Shown: positions 36,449 through 44,392 of the stretch, in pieces
Layout of the letters: every line of letters begins with the position of its first letter
How positions within the stretch are numbered: the first letter of the stretch is position 1
Origin: Streptomyces scabiei 87.22
GTDB lineage: Bacteria; Actinomycetota; Actinomycetes; Streptomycetales; Streptomycetaceae
Assembly: GCF_000091305.1 (NCBI RefSeq)
Contig: NC_013929.1
Coordinates: 1,054,001-1,118,000 of the forward strand
Length of the DNA: 64,000 nucleotides
Direction of reading: 5' to 3'
Program-made: the position numbers and the translations under genes
The notes under the pieces: generated by a model
What the model was told of the DNA's origin: nothing
What the model saw: only the letters and a program-made list of their open reading frames with translations
Database searches by the model: none

Positions 36449-37909
36449 ATGACCGACAAGATCACCGTCGCCGGAGTCCCCGTCGACACCCGGCACTGGA
36501 TCGGCGGGCGGCGCGTCGCCTCCGCCGGGACCTTCACCGACGTCTCCCCCATCGACGGCCGCGTCCTCGGCGAGATCGCCCGCGGTGGACCGGCCGAGGT
36601 CGAGGCCGCCGTCGCCGCCGCCCGCGAGGCGTTCCCCGCCTGGGCCGCCACCGATCGCGCCGAACGCGCCCGTGTCCTGCACGCCATCGCCGACGGGGTC
36701 GACAAGCGCCTCGAAGAGCTGGCGATCGTCGAGACCCACGACAACGGGGCGCTGCTGCGCTCGCACCGGCGGGGTGTGATGCCGCGGGTGGCGCACAACT
36801 TCCGGTTCTTCGCCGACTGGCTGCTCACGCTCGCGCACGAGGACTTCGAGACGCGCGGACACACCAACAGGGTGAGCTGGGACCCGGCGGGGCCGTCGGT
36901 GCTGATCACCCCGTGGAACGCGCCGCTGATGCTGGCCACCTGGAAGGTCGCCCCGGCCCTCGCCGCCGGCAACACGGTGATCCTCAAGCCCGCCGAGTGG
37001 ACCCCGCTGACCGCCTCGCTGCTGGCGGACATCGCCGCCGAGGCGGGACTGCCCGCCGGGGTCCTCAACGTCGTCCAGGGGTACGGCTCGGAGATCGGTG
37101 ACGCGCTCACCTCGCACCCGGACGTGCGGCGGATCAGCTTCACCGGGTCGGTGCCCACGGCCAAGCGGATCGCCGCCTCGGCGGCGCCGAACCTCACCCC
37201 GCTCAGCCTCGAACTGGGCGGCAAGTCGCCGCTGCTGGTGTTCGCGGACGCCGACCTGGACCTGGCCGTGGACCTCGCGGTGGAGCAGTACGACAACGCC
37301 GGGCAGGTCTGCCTGGCGGCCACCCGGTTCCTGGTCGAGGAGTCGGTCGCCGAGGAGTTCACCCGGCGGTTCGTGGAGCGGGCCTCGGCGCTGACGCAGG
37401 GCGACCCGCGCGAGGAGACCACCGACATAGGGCCCAACATCCATCCCCGGCAGCTGGAGAAGATCGACGGCTTCGTGCGGCGGGCCGTTGCCGACGGGGC
37501 CCGGGTGGTCGTCGGCGGGCACCCCGGGGAGGGGCAGTACTACGCCCCCACCCTGCTCACCGATGTCGCCCAGGACTCGGAGATCGTGCAGGAGGAGGTC
37601 TTCGGGCCGGTCCTGACCCTGCAGACCTTCACCGACGAGGACGAGGCGGTCCGGCTCGCCAACGACACCCGCTTCGGCCTGGCCGCCACCCTGGCCACCG
37701 GCGACACCGAGCGCGCCGCCCGGGTGACCGAGCGGCTGGTGGCGGGCACGGTGTGGGTGAACTGCTTCTTCGTCCGCGACCTCCAGGCGCCCTTCGGCGG
37801 CTCCCGGCACTCCGGGGTCGGCCGGGAGGGCGGCACCTGGAGCTTCGACTTCTACTGCGACGTGAAGAACACCGTCACCGCACCGAACGGATGGACCGAC
37901 CATGGGTGA
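36449..37909 (+). CDS. hpaE: Aldehyde dehydrogenase, 5-carboxymethyl-2-hydroxymuconate-semialdehyde type
   Basis: A 486-residue NAD(P)-dependent aldehyde dehydrogenase with the active-site cysteine in YDNAGQVCLAATR, the general-base glutamate in LELGGKSPLL and the cofactor segment FTGSVPTAKRI. Homologues in this position oxidise the semialdehyde formed by meta cleavage of homoprotocatechuate. AGAAGGAAG precedes the ATG. It overlaps the following dioxygenase gene by 8 bases, strongly linking the two functions. The assignment to HpaE rather than another muconic semialdehyde dehydrogenase rests mainly on the adjacent HpaD and HpaG homologues. No HpaB/HpaC flavin hydroxylase is present in the window. 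Confidence 0.85.
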   Translation: MTDKITVAGVPVDTRHWIGGRRVASAGTFTDVSPIDGRVLGEIARGGPAEVEAAVAAAREAFPAWAATDRAERARVLHAIADGVDKRLEELAIVETHDNGALLRSHRRGVMPRVAHNFRFFADWLLTLAHEDFETRGHTNRVSWDPAGPSVLITPWNAPLMLATWKVAPALAAGNTVILKPAEWTPLTASLLADIAAEAGLPAGVLNVVQGYGSEIGDALTSHPDVRRISFTGSVPTAKRIAASAAPNLTPLSLELGGKSPLLVFADADLDLAVDLAVEQYDNAGQVCLAATRFLVEESVAEEFTRRFVERASALTQGDPREETTDIGPNIHPRQLEKIDGFVRRAVADGARVVVGGHPGEGQYYAPTLLTDVAQDSEIVQEEVFGPVLTLQTFTDEDEAVRLANDTRFGLAATLATGDTERAARVTERLVAGTVWVNCFFVRDLQAPFGGSRHSGVGREGGTWSFDFYCDVKNTVTAPNGWTDHG

Positions 37910-38807
37910 GATCGTCGGGGCGGGGCTCCTGGCCCACGTCCCCACCATCGTGCTGCCGGAGGCCGACCGGCTGGAGCTGAACGAGGGCAAGGAGATCACC
38001 CTCGTCACCGGACTGCGGCAGCTGCGCGAGGACGTCTTCTCCCGCGACGACTACGACACCGTCGTGGTCCTCGACTCGCACTGGGCGACGACCGTGGAGT
38101 TCGTGGTCACCGCGCAGGCGCGCCGGGCCGGTCTCTTCACCTCCGAGGAGCTGCCGCGCGGGATGTGCCGGATGCCGTACGACTTCCCAGGCGACCCCGA
38201 ACTGGCCCGGAACATCGAGCGGTTCGCGGACGAGCACGGCACCTGGATCACCGCGATCGAGGACGAGTACCTGCCGATCTACTACGCCACGATCAACCTG
38301 TGGAAGTTCCTCGGCGAGGGCCTGCCCGACAAGCGCTGGGTGACCATCGGCGTCTGCCAGACCGGCGACATGGAGGACCATCTGCGGCTGGGACGGGCGC
38401 TCGCCGACGGCATCGCCGCCACCCCCGGCCGGCGGGTCCTGATCATCGCCTCCGGCGCCCTCTCCCACACCTTCTGGCCGTTGCGCGAGCTGCGCGACCA
38501 CGAGGCCAGCGACCCGGTGCACATCCGGACGCCCGAGGCCCGGGCGGCGGACCTGGAGCGGATCGCCTGGTTCAAGGAGGGCCGGCACGACAAGGTCCTC
38601 GACACCATGGACGAGTTCTGGAAGTACAAGCCCGAGGCCAGGTTCTACCACTACCTGATGATGGCCGGCGCGCTCGGCGAACAGGACTGTGTCGCCACGG
38701 CCCGGCAGTACGGGGAGTACGAGAACTCCATCGGCACCGGCCAGGTGCACCTGTGGTTCGACCGCCCCGCCGCCGGCTGGACCGGCACCCCTCACCGACT
38801 CCCCTAG
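37902..38807 (+). CDS. hpaD: Class III extradiol ring-cleavage dioxygenase, homoprotocatechuate 2,3-dioxygenase type
   Basis: A 301-residue LigB-fold dioxygenase that cleaves the aromatic ring of a catechol next to one hydroxyl using non-heme Fe(II). The N-terminal GAGLLAHVPTI supplies the first metal histidine (His12), and VVVLDSHWATTVEF and the later IIASGALSHTF provide further expected active-site residues. The length and the final EYENSIGTGQVHLWF block agree with the 3,4-dihydroxyphenylacetate 2,3-dioxygenase group. The start overlaps hpaE by 8 bases, and hpaG starts 11 bp after the stop. The exact catechol accepted here is unknown. Confidence 0.87.
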   Translation: MGEIVGAGLLAHVPTIVLPEADRLELNEGKEITLVTGLRQLREDVFSRDDYDTVVVLDSHWATTVEFVVTAQARRAGLFTSEELPRGMCRMPYDFPGDPELARNIERFADEHGTWITAIEDEYLPIYYATINLWKFLGEGLPDKRWVTIGVCQTGDMEDHLRLGRALADGIAATPGRRVLIIASGALSHTFWPLRELRDHEASDPVHIRTPEARAADLERIAWFKEGRHDKVLDTMDEFWKYKPEARFYHYLMMAGALGEQDCVATARQYGEYENSIGTGQVHLWFDRPAAGWTGTPHRLP

Positions 38808-38818
38808 GAAGGCCAGCC

Positions 38819-39664
38819 ATGCCCGAGTACCGCCGCATCCTCCTCGACGGGGCCACCGTCGAGGTCACCGTCGACGGCGACGAACTGGTTGCCGGGGACG
38901 GCCGCCGCGTCAAGATCGAGGAGGCCCACCACCTTCCGCCGGTCGTACCGTCGAAGGTGATCGCCGTCCACCTCAACCACCGCAGCCGGGTCGACGAGTT
39001 TCAGATCGATCTGCCGGAGACACCCACCTACTTCCACAAGCCGACCTCCTCCCTCAACGGCCACCGGGGCGCGATCGTCCGCCCCGACGGCTGCAAGTGG
39101 CTCAACTACGAGGGCGAGGTCGCCATCGTCATCGGCAGGACCGCGCGGAACATCGCGCCCGAGGACGCGGGCGCGTACATCGCCGGCTACACGGTCGCCA
39201 ACGACTACGGTCTGCACGACTTCCGTGACACCGACGCCGGTTCGATGCTGCGGGTGAAGGGGTCCGACACCCTGTGCCCGCTCGGCCCCGGACTCGTCAC
39301 CGACTGGGACTTCCACGGCAAGCGGCTGCGGACGTACGTCAACGGCGAGGTCGTCCAGGACGGTACGACGGACGAGATGAAGTGGGACATGCACTACCTC
39401 GTCGCCGACATCGCCCGCACCATCACGCTGTACCCGGGGGACGTCCTGCTCTCCGGCACCCCGGCCAACTCCCGGCCCGTGCAGCCCGGCGACGTCGTCG
39501 AGGTGGAGGTGGAGGGCCTCGGCCGGCTCACCAACCACATCGTCACCGGCCCCACCCCCGTACGCGCCGACGTCGGCGCACAGCCCACGGAGTCCGAGGA
39601 AGTGCTGTCCACGGCGCTCGGCGGCGACTGGGAGTTCCGTGGCGTCCGCCCGCCCCGGCGGTGA
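38819..39664 (+). CDS. hpaG: Fumarylacetoacetate hydrolase-fold decarboxylase/isomerase (HpaG type)
   Basis: A 281-residue FAH-superfamily enzyme. Metal-binding elements are NYEGEVAIVIG and the later NDYGLHDFRD. Near the C-terminus YPGDVLLSGTPANSRPVQPGD is recognisable in outline, the usual FAH signature ending. In the homoprotocatechuate pathway HpaG decarboxylates and isomerises the ring-opened tricarboxylic product. It follows hpaD by 11 bp, with AGGAAGG upstream of the ATG. The hydratase (HpaH) and aldolase (HpaI) that normally finish the pathway are absent from this window, so the lower steps must be encoded elsewhere or differ. Confidence 0.86.
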   Translation: MPEYRRILLDGATVEVTVDGDELVAGDGRRVKIEEAHHLPPVVPSKVIAVHLNHRSRVDEFQIDLPETPTYFHKPTSSLNGHRGAIVRPDGCKWLNYEGEVAIVIGRTARNIAPEDAGAYIAGYTVANDYGLHDFRDTDAGSMLRVKGSDTLCPLGPGLVTDWDFHGKRLRTYVNGEVVQDGTTDEMKWDMHYLVADIARTITLYPGDVLLSGTPANSRPVQPGDVVEVEVEGLGRLTNHIVTGPTPVRADVGAQPTESEEVLSTALGGDWEFRGVRPPRR

Positions 39665-39721
39665 TCCCGGCGGCCGGACGGGCCGGCGGCGGGCGGAGGG
39701 CGGGCGGGTAGGGTCACGCGC

Positions 39722-40372
39722 ATGACCGACTCCGCCGACGCCCCCGCGAGCCGACGGCCACGCAAGCGCCTCCACTACGGCGAGGGGCGGGAAGCCCTGC
39801 TGAACGCCGCCGTGCGCGTGGTGGCGCGGGGCGGACTGCGCCGGCTCACCTACCGGGCCGTCGCGGAGGAGGCGGGGGTCACCCACGGGCTGGTCGTGCA
39901 CCACTTCGGCTCGCGCGACGCCCTGATCGAGGAGGCCCTGGCCCACACCATCCGCTCCTCGCTCGACACCAGCTCCCTGGAACCGGGCACCGGCGAGGTC
40001 GCGGACTTCTCCATCGGCCTGTCGGAGATGGTCACGGCCGACCCGGACACCCAGGCGTTCCAGTACGAGCTGCTGCTGGAGTCCCGGCGCCGGCCGGAGC
40101 TGCTGCCCCAGATCCGCGAGCTGTACGACGAGTACTTCGACGCGGCCCGGCGCGAGCTGGGCCGGATGCTGCCCGTCGGCGCGGACAAGGCGCTGGCCCG
40201 GCTGGTCTTCGCCGCGCTGGACGGTCTCGTGCTGCACCAGCTCGTCTTCGACGAGCCGGAGGTCACGGAGGAGGCCGTGGAGGAGCTGCGCGCCCTGCTG
40301 CGGCTGCTCCACGCCGACGGCGGCGCGTCCGGCGGGCACGGCACGGACGAGACCGGCGACCCCGGCGCGTAG
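39722..40372 (+). CDS. TetR-family regulator, candidate repressor of the 18-bp operator regulon
   Basis: A 216-residue TetR-type repressor. The DNA-binding domain (residues about 20-70) contains LTYRAVAEEAGVTHGLVVHH, with the recognition helix VTHGLVVHHF, followed by an all-helical ligand domain. It lies 57 bp after hpaG on the same strand and between the units that share the operator. It is the only regulator inside this block. Autoregulation through the operator at 34038 would follow if it is cotranscribed. Its acidic Gly-rich tail (GGASGGHGTDETGD) is probably disordered. The ribosome site is weak, but ATG at 39722 is the first methionine before the conserved domain. Confidence 0.88.
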   Translation: MTDSADAPASRRPRKRLHYGEGREALLNAAVRVVARGGLRRLTYRAVAEEAGVTHGLVVHHFGSRDALIEEALAHTIRSSLDTSSLEPGTGEVADFSIGLSEMVTADPDTQAFQYELLLESRRRPELLPQIRELYDEYFDAARRELGRMLPVGADKALARLVFAALDGLVLHQLVFDEPEVTEEAVEELRALLRLLHADGGASGGHGTDETGDPGA

Positions 40373-40392
40373 CCGCCGACCCGAGCGGTCAT

Positions 40393-40449
40393 GGCCCCGG
40401 ACGTGCGACGTCCGGGGCCTTCCGGCATGCCCGCGCGGGCATGCCGGAA
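40393..40449. terminator. Two adjacent perfect hairpins after the TetR gene
   Basis: Hairpin 1 (40393-40419) has 12-bp arms GGCCCCGGACGT around GCG. Hairpin 2 (40420-40449) is a 30-base perfect palindrome whose half is TTCCGGCATGCCCGC. They abut directly, 21 bases after the stop. This should end the ring-cleavage operon before the permease promoter. Confidence 0.75.
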
Positions 40450-40524
40450 GGCCCGGGGAAGCCCGCCGAAAATCTTCACGGAACCCCTTGCCAATCGGAT
40501 AGTTCGGGCTCACGATGAGGCAAC

Positions 40525-40542
40525 TCGTTTGGGTCTAAACGA
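40525..40542. promoter_or_regulatory. Shared 18-bp operator, site 3 (permease unit)
   Basis: TCGTTTGGGTCTAAACGA; its reverse complement aligns with site 2 at 14 of 18 positions, including the full CCAAACGA half. It lies 36 bases before the permease start and just after a possible promoter (TTGCCA at 40488, 17 bases, CACGAT). Confidence 0.65.
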
Positions 40543-40577
40543 ATCCCATCCCTCCCCGTCCCCGACAGGTGATCCGA

Positions 40578-42035
40578 GTGGACAGTCAGACGGCGGTCGC
40601 CCCGCACAGCTCGCACGATCCATCCACGGCAGGCAGGCTCAAGCCCGATTCCCTCGGCGTCCTGGGCATCCTCTTCTTCGTCCTCTCCGCCCAGGCCCCG
40701 CTCACCGGCATCGCCGGAGCCGTCCCCATCGCCGTCGTCATCGGCAACGGGGCCGGTGTCCCGGCCGCGTACATCGCGGCCGGCGTGGTGATCCTGCTGT
40801 TCTCCATCGGCTTCGTCACGATGGGCCGCCACGTCGTGGACGCGGGCGCCTTCTACACGTACATCGGCAAGGGGCTGGGCCGCACGACGGGCTCCGGCAG
40901 CGCCGGCGTCGCGCTCTTCGCGTACTGCGCCATCCAGGCCGCGATGTACGGCCTCTACGGCGCGACCGTGAGCGGCCTCGTCGCGCACTACGCCGACGTG
41001 ACGATCGCCTGGTGGGTGTGGGCGCTGGTCACCATGGTGGTGGTCCAGGTCCTCGGCGCCGCCGGGATCGAGATGGGCGCCAAGCTGCTGGCCGTGTTCG
41101 TCCTCGCGGAGTTCAGCATCCTGATCGCCTTCGCCTTCGTGACCTTCTTCAAGGGCGGCGGCCCCGAAGGGCTCGGCCTCGCCGACAGCTTCTCCCCGGA
41201 CGCGGCGCTCCAGGGCGCCCCCGGAGTGGCGCTGATGTTCGCCGTGGCGTCGATGTTCGGCTTCGAGGCGACCGCCATCTACGGCGAGGAGGCCAAGGAG
41301 CCGAGGAAGACGGTCCCGCGGGCCACCTACCTCTCGGTCGCGGTGGTCACCGGCTTCTTCGCCTTCACCTCCTGGATGCTGGTCTCCGCGCACGGCGCGT
41401 CCCGGGCCACGGCGGAGGCGGGCAAGGCCCTGGAGGGCGGCGACGCGGCGGGCTGGGTCTTCGCCCCCATCGCGGCGGAGTTCGGCGCCTGGACCGGCGA
41501 CGTGCTGCCCGTCCTGCTGGCCACCTCGCTGTTCGCCGGCATCCTCGCGTTCCACAACAGCGCCAACCGCTACCTGTTCTCCCTGGGCCGCGAAGGACTG
41601 CTGCCGCGCGGGCTGACCTCCCTCAACGGGCGTCACTCCCCCTGGGCGGCCGGCATCGTCCAGACCGTGATCGCGGCGGCTCTGGTCGTCCCGTTCGCCC
41701 TGCTGGGCAAGGACCCCGTGCTGACGCTGTTCTCCTGGTTCAGCGGGGTGGCCGTGCTCGCGATGATGCTCCTGTACTTCCTGACGTCGGTGTCCGTGGT
41801 CGTCTTCTTCCGCCGCTCCCGCGCCGACACCCGGCCCTGGAACACGCTGATCGCCCCCGTCCTGGGCGCGCTCGGCATCGCCTGGGCCATCTGGCTGATC
41901 ATCGAGAACTTCACCACGCTCATCGGCGGCGACCCGACCACCGCCCTGTGGCTGCAGCTGACCGTGCCCGTGGTCCTGGTGCTCGGTCTCGTCGCGGCGA
42001 TGGTGACCCGGAACAGGCAGCCGGCCGCGGACTGA
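40578..42035 (+). CDS. APC-superfamily amino acid/amine permease
   Basis: A 485-residue integral membrane transporter with about twelve hydrophobic segments. The first helix carries the substrate-loop sequence SAQAPLTGIAGAVPIAVVIG, and FGFEATAIYGEEAKEP is typical of the APC family. It would import an amine or amino acid by cation coupling. GTG at 40578 is chosen because AGGTGA lies just upstream; an in-frame GTG at 40569 overlaps that site. The shared operator upstream and the downstream dehydrogenase and PuuD-like genes make it the likely uptake system for the substrate of the glutamine-synthetase-like ligase. The 111-bp spacer to the next gene shows no clear promoter. Confidence 0.9.
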   Translation: MDSQTAVAPHSSHDPSTAGRLKPDSLGVLGILFFVLSAQAPLTGIAGAVPIAVVIGNGAGVPAAYIAAGVVILLFSIGFVTMGRHVVDAGAFYTYIGKGLGRTTGSGSAGVALFAYCAIQAAMYGLYGATVSGLVAHYADVTIAWWVWALVTMVVVQVLGAAGIEMGAKLLAVFVLAEFSILIAFAFVTFFKGGGPEGLGLADSFSPDAALQGAPGVALMFAVASMFGFEATAIYGEEAKEPRKTVPRATYLSVAVVTGFFAFTSWMLVSAHGASRATAEAGKALEGGDAAGWVFAPIAAEFGAWTGDVLPVLLATSLFAGILAFHNSANRYLFSLGREGLLPRGLTSLNGRHSPWAAGIVQTVIAAALVVPFALLGKDPVLTLFSWFSGVAVLAMMLLYFLTSVSVVVFFRRSRADTRPWNTLIAPVLGALGIAWAIWLIIENFTTLIGGDPTTALWLQLTVPVVLVLGLVAAMVTRNRQPAAD

Positions 42036-42146
42036 CCCCCGGCTGCCACGGACCGGTCCCGGCCGCCGCCACCGCCCTGCCGCCACCGGTGCGGGCCCCG
42101 CACACCGAACACCCCGCACACCGCACAAGGAATGAGGAGAGCCGAG

Positions 42147-43640
42147 ATGCCCGCCGCCCTCGCCCACGACGACCTGCTCCGCCGCGCCGAGGAGCTGGAC
42201 CTCCCCAGCCGGCACCACATCGACGGGGCGGACGAACCGGGCGGGGGCGCATCCTTCGCCGTCGTGTCACCCCGCGACGGCAGGACCCTCGTCGAGGTGG
42301 CCGACGCGCACGGCGCCGAGGTCGACCTGGCCGTGGCCGCCGCCCGCCGCGCCTTCGACCGCGGCCCCTGGCCCCGTATGGCCCCCGCCGACCGCGGCCG
42401 GATCCTGCTGCGCGTCGCCGACCTCCTGGAGGAACGGCGCCGGGAGCTGGCCCTGACCATCACCCTGGAGATGGGCAAGCCGTACGGGGAGGCGCACGAC
42501 ATCGAACTGCGCGCCGCGATCACCACCTTCCGCTGGTACGGGCAGCTGGCGGACAAGCTCACCGACGAGTCGCCCCACACCGCCCCCGACGCCCTGGCCC
42601 TGGTCACCCGTGAACCCGCGGGTGTGGTGGGCGCGGTGGTGCCGTGGAACTTCCCCCTGACCCTGGCGAGCTGGAAGGTCGCCCCGGCGCTGGCGGCGGG
42701 CTGCACGGTCGTCCTGAAGCCTTCGGAGAACTCCCCGCTGTCCGCCCTGCTGCTGGGCCGGATCGCCACCGAGGCCGGACTGCCGCCGGGCGTCCTCAAC
42801 GTCGTCACCGGTGACGGGCCGACCGCCGGGCGGGCCATCGGGCTCCACCCCGACGTGGACGTCCTGGCCTTCACCGGCTCCACGGCCGTCGGCCGGCACT
42901 TCCTGCACTACGCCGCCGACTCCAACCTCAAGCGGGTCTGGCTGGAACTGGGCGGCAAGTCCCCCAACATCATCCTTCCCGACGCCCCCGACCTGGAGAA
43001 GGCGGCCGCCACCGCCGCCTGGGGCATCTTCTTCAACCAGGGCGAGATGTGCACGGCCCCCTCCCGGCTGCTGGTGCACTCCTCGGTCGCCGAACGCGTC
43101 ACCGAGGCCGTCGTCGCCCGCGCCCGGGAGCTGCGCGTCGGCGACCCGCTCGACCCGGCCACCGAGATGGGCGCCCTGGTCCGCGAGGCGCACCTCGAAC
43201 GGGTCCTCGGCCACATCGACGCGGGCGTCGGCGACGGCGCGCGGCTGCGGGCCGGCGGCGAACGCGTCCTGGCCGAGACCGGCGGCAGCTATCTGCGGCC
43301 CACCGTCTTCGACCGGGTGGACCCCGGGATGCGGCTGGCCCGCGAGGAGATCTTCGGCCCCGTCCTGTCCGTCCTGACCTTCGACGACCTCGACGAGGCG
43401 GTACGGCTCGCCAACGACACCGAGTACGGCCTCGCCGCCGGCCTGTGGACCTCCGACCTGTCCACCGCCCACCGCGTCTCCCGCGCCCTGCGGGCCGGCA
43501 CGGTCTGGGTGAACTGCTACGAGGAGGGCGACCTGACCGTCCCCTTCGGCGGCATGAAGCAGTCGGGCAACGGCCGCGACAAGTCCGCCCACGCCATCGA
43601 GAAGTACACCGAACTGAAGACCACCTGGATCCAGCTGTGA
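42147..43640 (+). CDS. Aldehyde dehydrogenase, PuuC-like
   Basis: A 497-residue NAD(P)-dependent aldehyde dehydrogenase. The active-site cysteine is in FFNQGEMCTAPSR, the glutamate in LELGGKSPNI and the nucleotide-binding GSTAVGRHF; the family end EEGDLTVPFGGMKQSG is intact. In the gamma-glutamylated putrescine pathway such an enzyme oxidises a gamma-glutamyl amino-aldehyde, and with an aromatic amine it could oxidise an arylacetaldehyde. ATG at 42147 has GAGGAG 6 bases upstream and is preferred to the ATG at 42132, which lies before that site. The stop overlaps the amidotransferase start (GTGA). It differs clearly from the HpaE-like dehydrogenase of the same regulon. Confidence 0.9.
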   Translation: MPAALAHDDLLRRAEELDLPSRHHIDGADEPGGGASFAVVSPRDGRTLVEVADAHGAEVDLAVAAARRAFDRGPWPRMAPADRGRILLRVADLLEERRRELALTITLEMGKPYGEAHDIELRAAITTFRWYGQLADKLTDESPHTAPDALALVTREPAGVVGAVVPWNFPLTLASWKVAPALAAGCTVVLKPSENSPLSALLLGRIATEAGLPPGVLNVVTGDGPTAGRAIGLHPDVDVLAFTGSTAVGRHFLHYAADSNLKRVWLELGGKSPNIILPDAPDLEKAAATAAWGIFFNQGEMCTAPSRLLVHSSVAERVTEAVVARARELRVGDPLDPATEMGALVREAHLERVLGHIDAGVGDGARLRAGGERVLAETGGSYLRPTVFDRVDPGMRLAREEIFGPVLSVLTFDDLDEAVRLANDTEYGLAAGLWTSDLSTAHRVSRALRAGTVWVNCYEEGDLTVPFGGMKQSGNGRDKSAHAIEKYTELKTTWIQL

Positions 43641-44338
43641 CCCGGCCCCTGATCGCGGTCCCCGCCCGTTTCGCCGCCACGACCTCCGCGCTGCGGTACG
43701 CCGCCGAGGTCAACGCCCGCGCCCTGATCGAGGCCGTCTGGCGGGCGGGCGGCGAACCCGCGGGCATCCACCCGGCCGCCGGCGGAACGGCCGCCCGCCT
43801 GGCCCGCTTCGACGGCGTCCTCCTGCCCGGCGGCGGCGACCTCGCCCCGCACCGCTACGGCGCGGGCAGCACCCACGCCAGCGTGTACGACGTCGACGAG
43901 GTCCAGGACACCTTCGACCTCGACGTCGCTCGCGCCGCCCTGGAGTCGGGCCTCCCGCTGCTGGCGGTCTGCCGGGGCCTGCAGGTCGTCAACGTCGCCC
44001 TCGGCGGCACCCTGGAGCAGGACATGGGCGGCCCCGAACACGAACACCGCCACCTCGTGCACCCGGTGGCGCTCCGGCGCGGCACGCTGCTGGAGCGGGT
44101 CACCGGCGCGCAGAAGGTGGAGGCGTCCTGCTACCACCACCAGCGGGTGGACCGGCTGGGCGAGGGCCTGGAAGTCACGGCCCGCGCCGCCGACGGCACC
44201 GCGGAAGGTCTCGAACTCCCGGGCGCCACCGGCTGGTTCACGGCCGTGCAGTGGCACCCCGAGGACACCGCCGGGGAGGACCCGGCGCAGCAGGCCCTCT
44301 TCGACGCCCTCGTCCGGGCCGCCGGCGACCGGCGCTGA
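43637..44338 (+). CDS. Class I glutamine amidotransferase-like gamma-glutamyl hydrolase (PuuD type)
   Basis: A 233-residue peptidase C26-type protein. The catalytic cysteine is in LLAVCRGLQVVN, and the His-Glu pair is in AVQWHPED. GVLLPGGGDLAPHRYG is the typical oxyanion region. PuuD releases glutamate from gamma-glutamyl-aminobutyrate; here the protein would free the oxidised product from its glutamyl tag, reversing the ligase reaction. GTG at 43637 overlaps the aldehyde dehydrogenase stop, so the two are coupled. Presence of both a ligase and a hydrolase in one regulon supports a gamma-glutamylated pathway. No amine oxidase of the PuuB type is present; the P450 or a gene elsewhere may take that role. 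Confidence 0.88.
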   Translation: MTRPLIAVPARFAATTSALRYAAEVNARALIEAVWRAGGEPAGIHPAAGGTAARLARFDGVLLPGGGDLAPHRYGAGSTHASVYDVDEVQDTFDLDVARAALESGLPLLAVCRGLQVVNVALGGTLEQDMGGPEHEHRHLVHPVALRRGTLLERVTGAQKVEASCYHHQRVDRLGEGLEVTARAADGTAEGLELPGATGWFTAVQWHPEDTAGEDPAQQALFDALVRAAGDRR

Positions 44339-44340
44339 CC

Positions 44341-44383
44341 CGGGCCGTACTACGACGACGGCCCGGACCTGTCGGTCCGGGCC
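44341..44383. terminator. Overlapping hairpins between the amidotransferase gene and cobN
   Basis: GGCCCGGACC (44360-44369) pairs with GGTCCGGGCC (44374-44383) around a TGTC loop. An overlapping alternative pairs CGGGCCGT (44341) with ACGGCCCG (44358). It lies between convergent genes and probably terminates both. Confidence 0.65.
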
Positions 44384-44392
44384 GCGCCGCCG

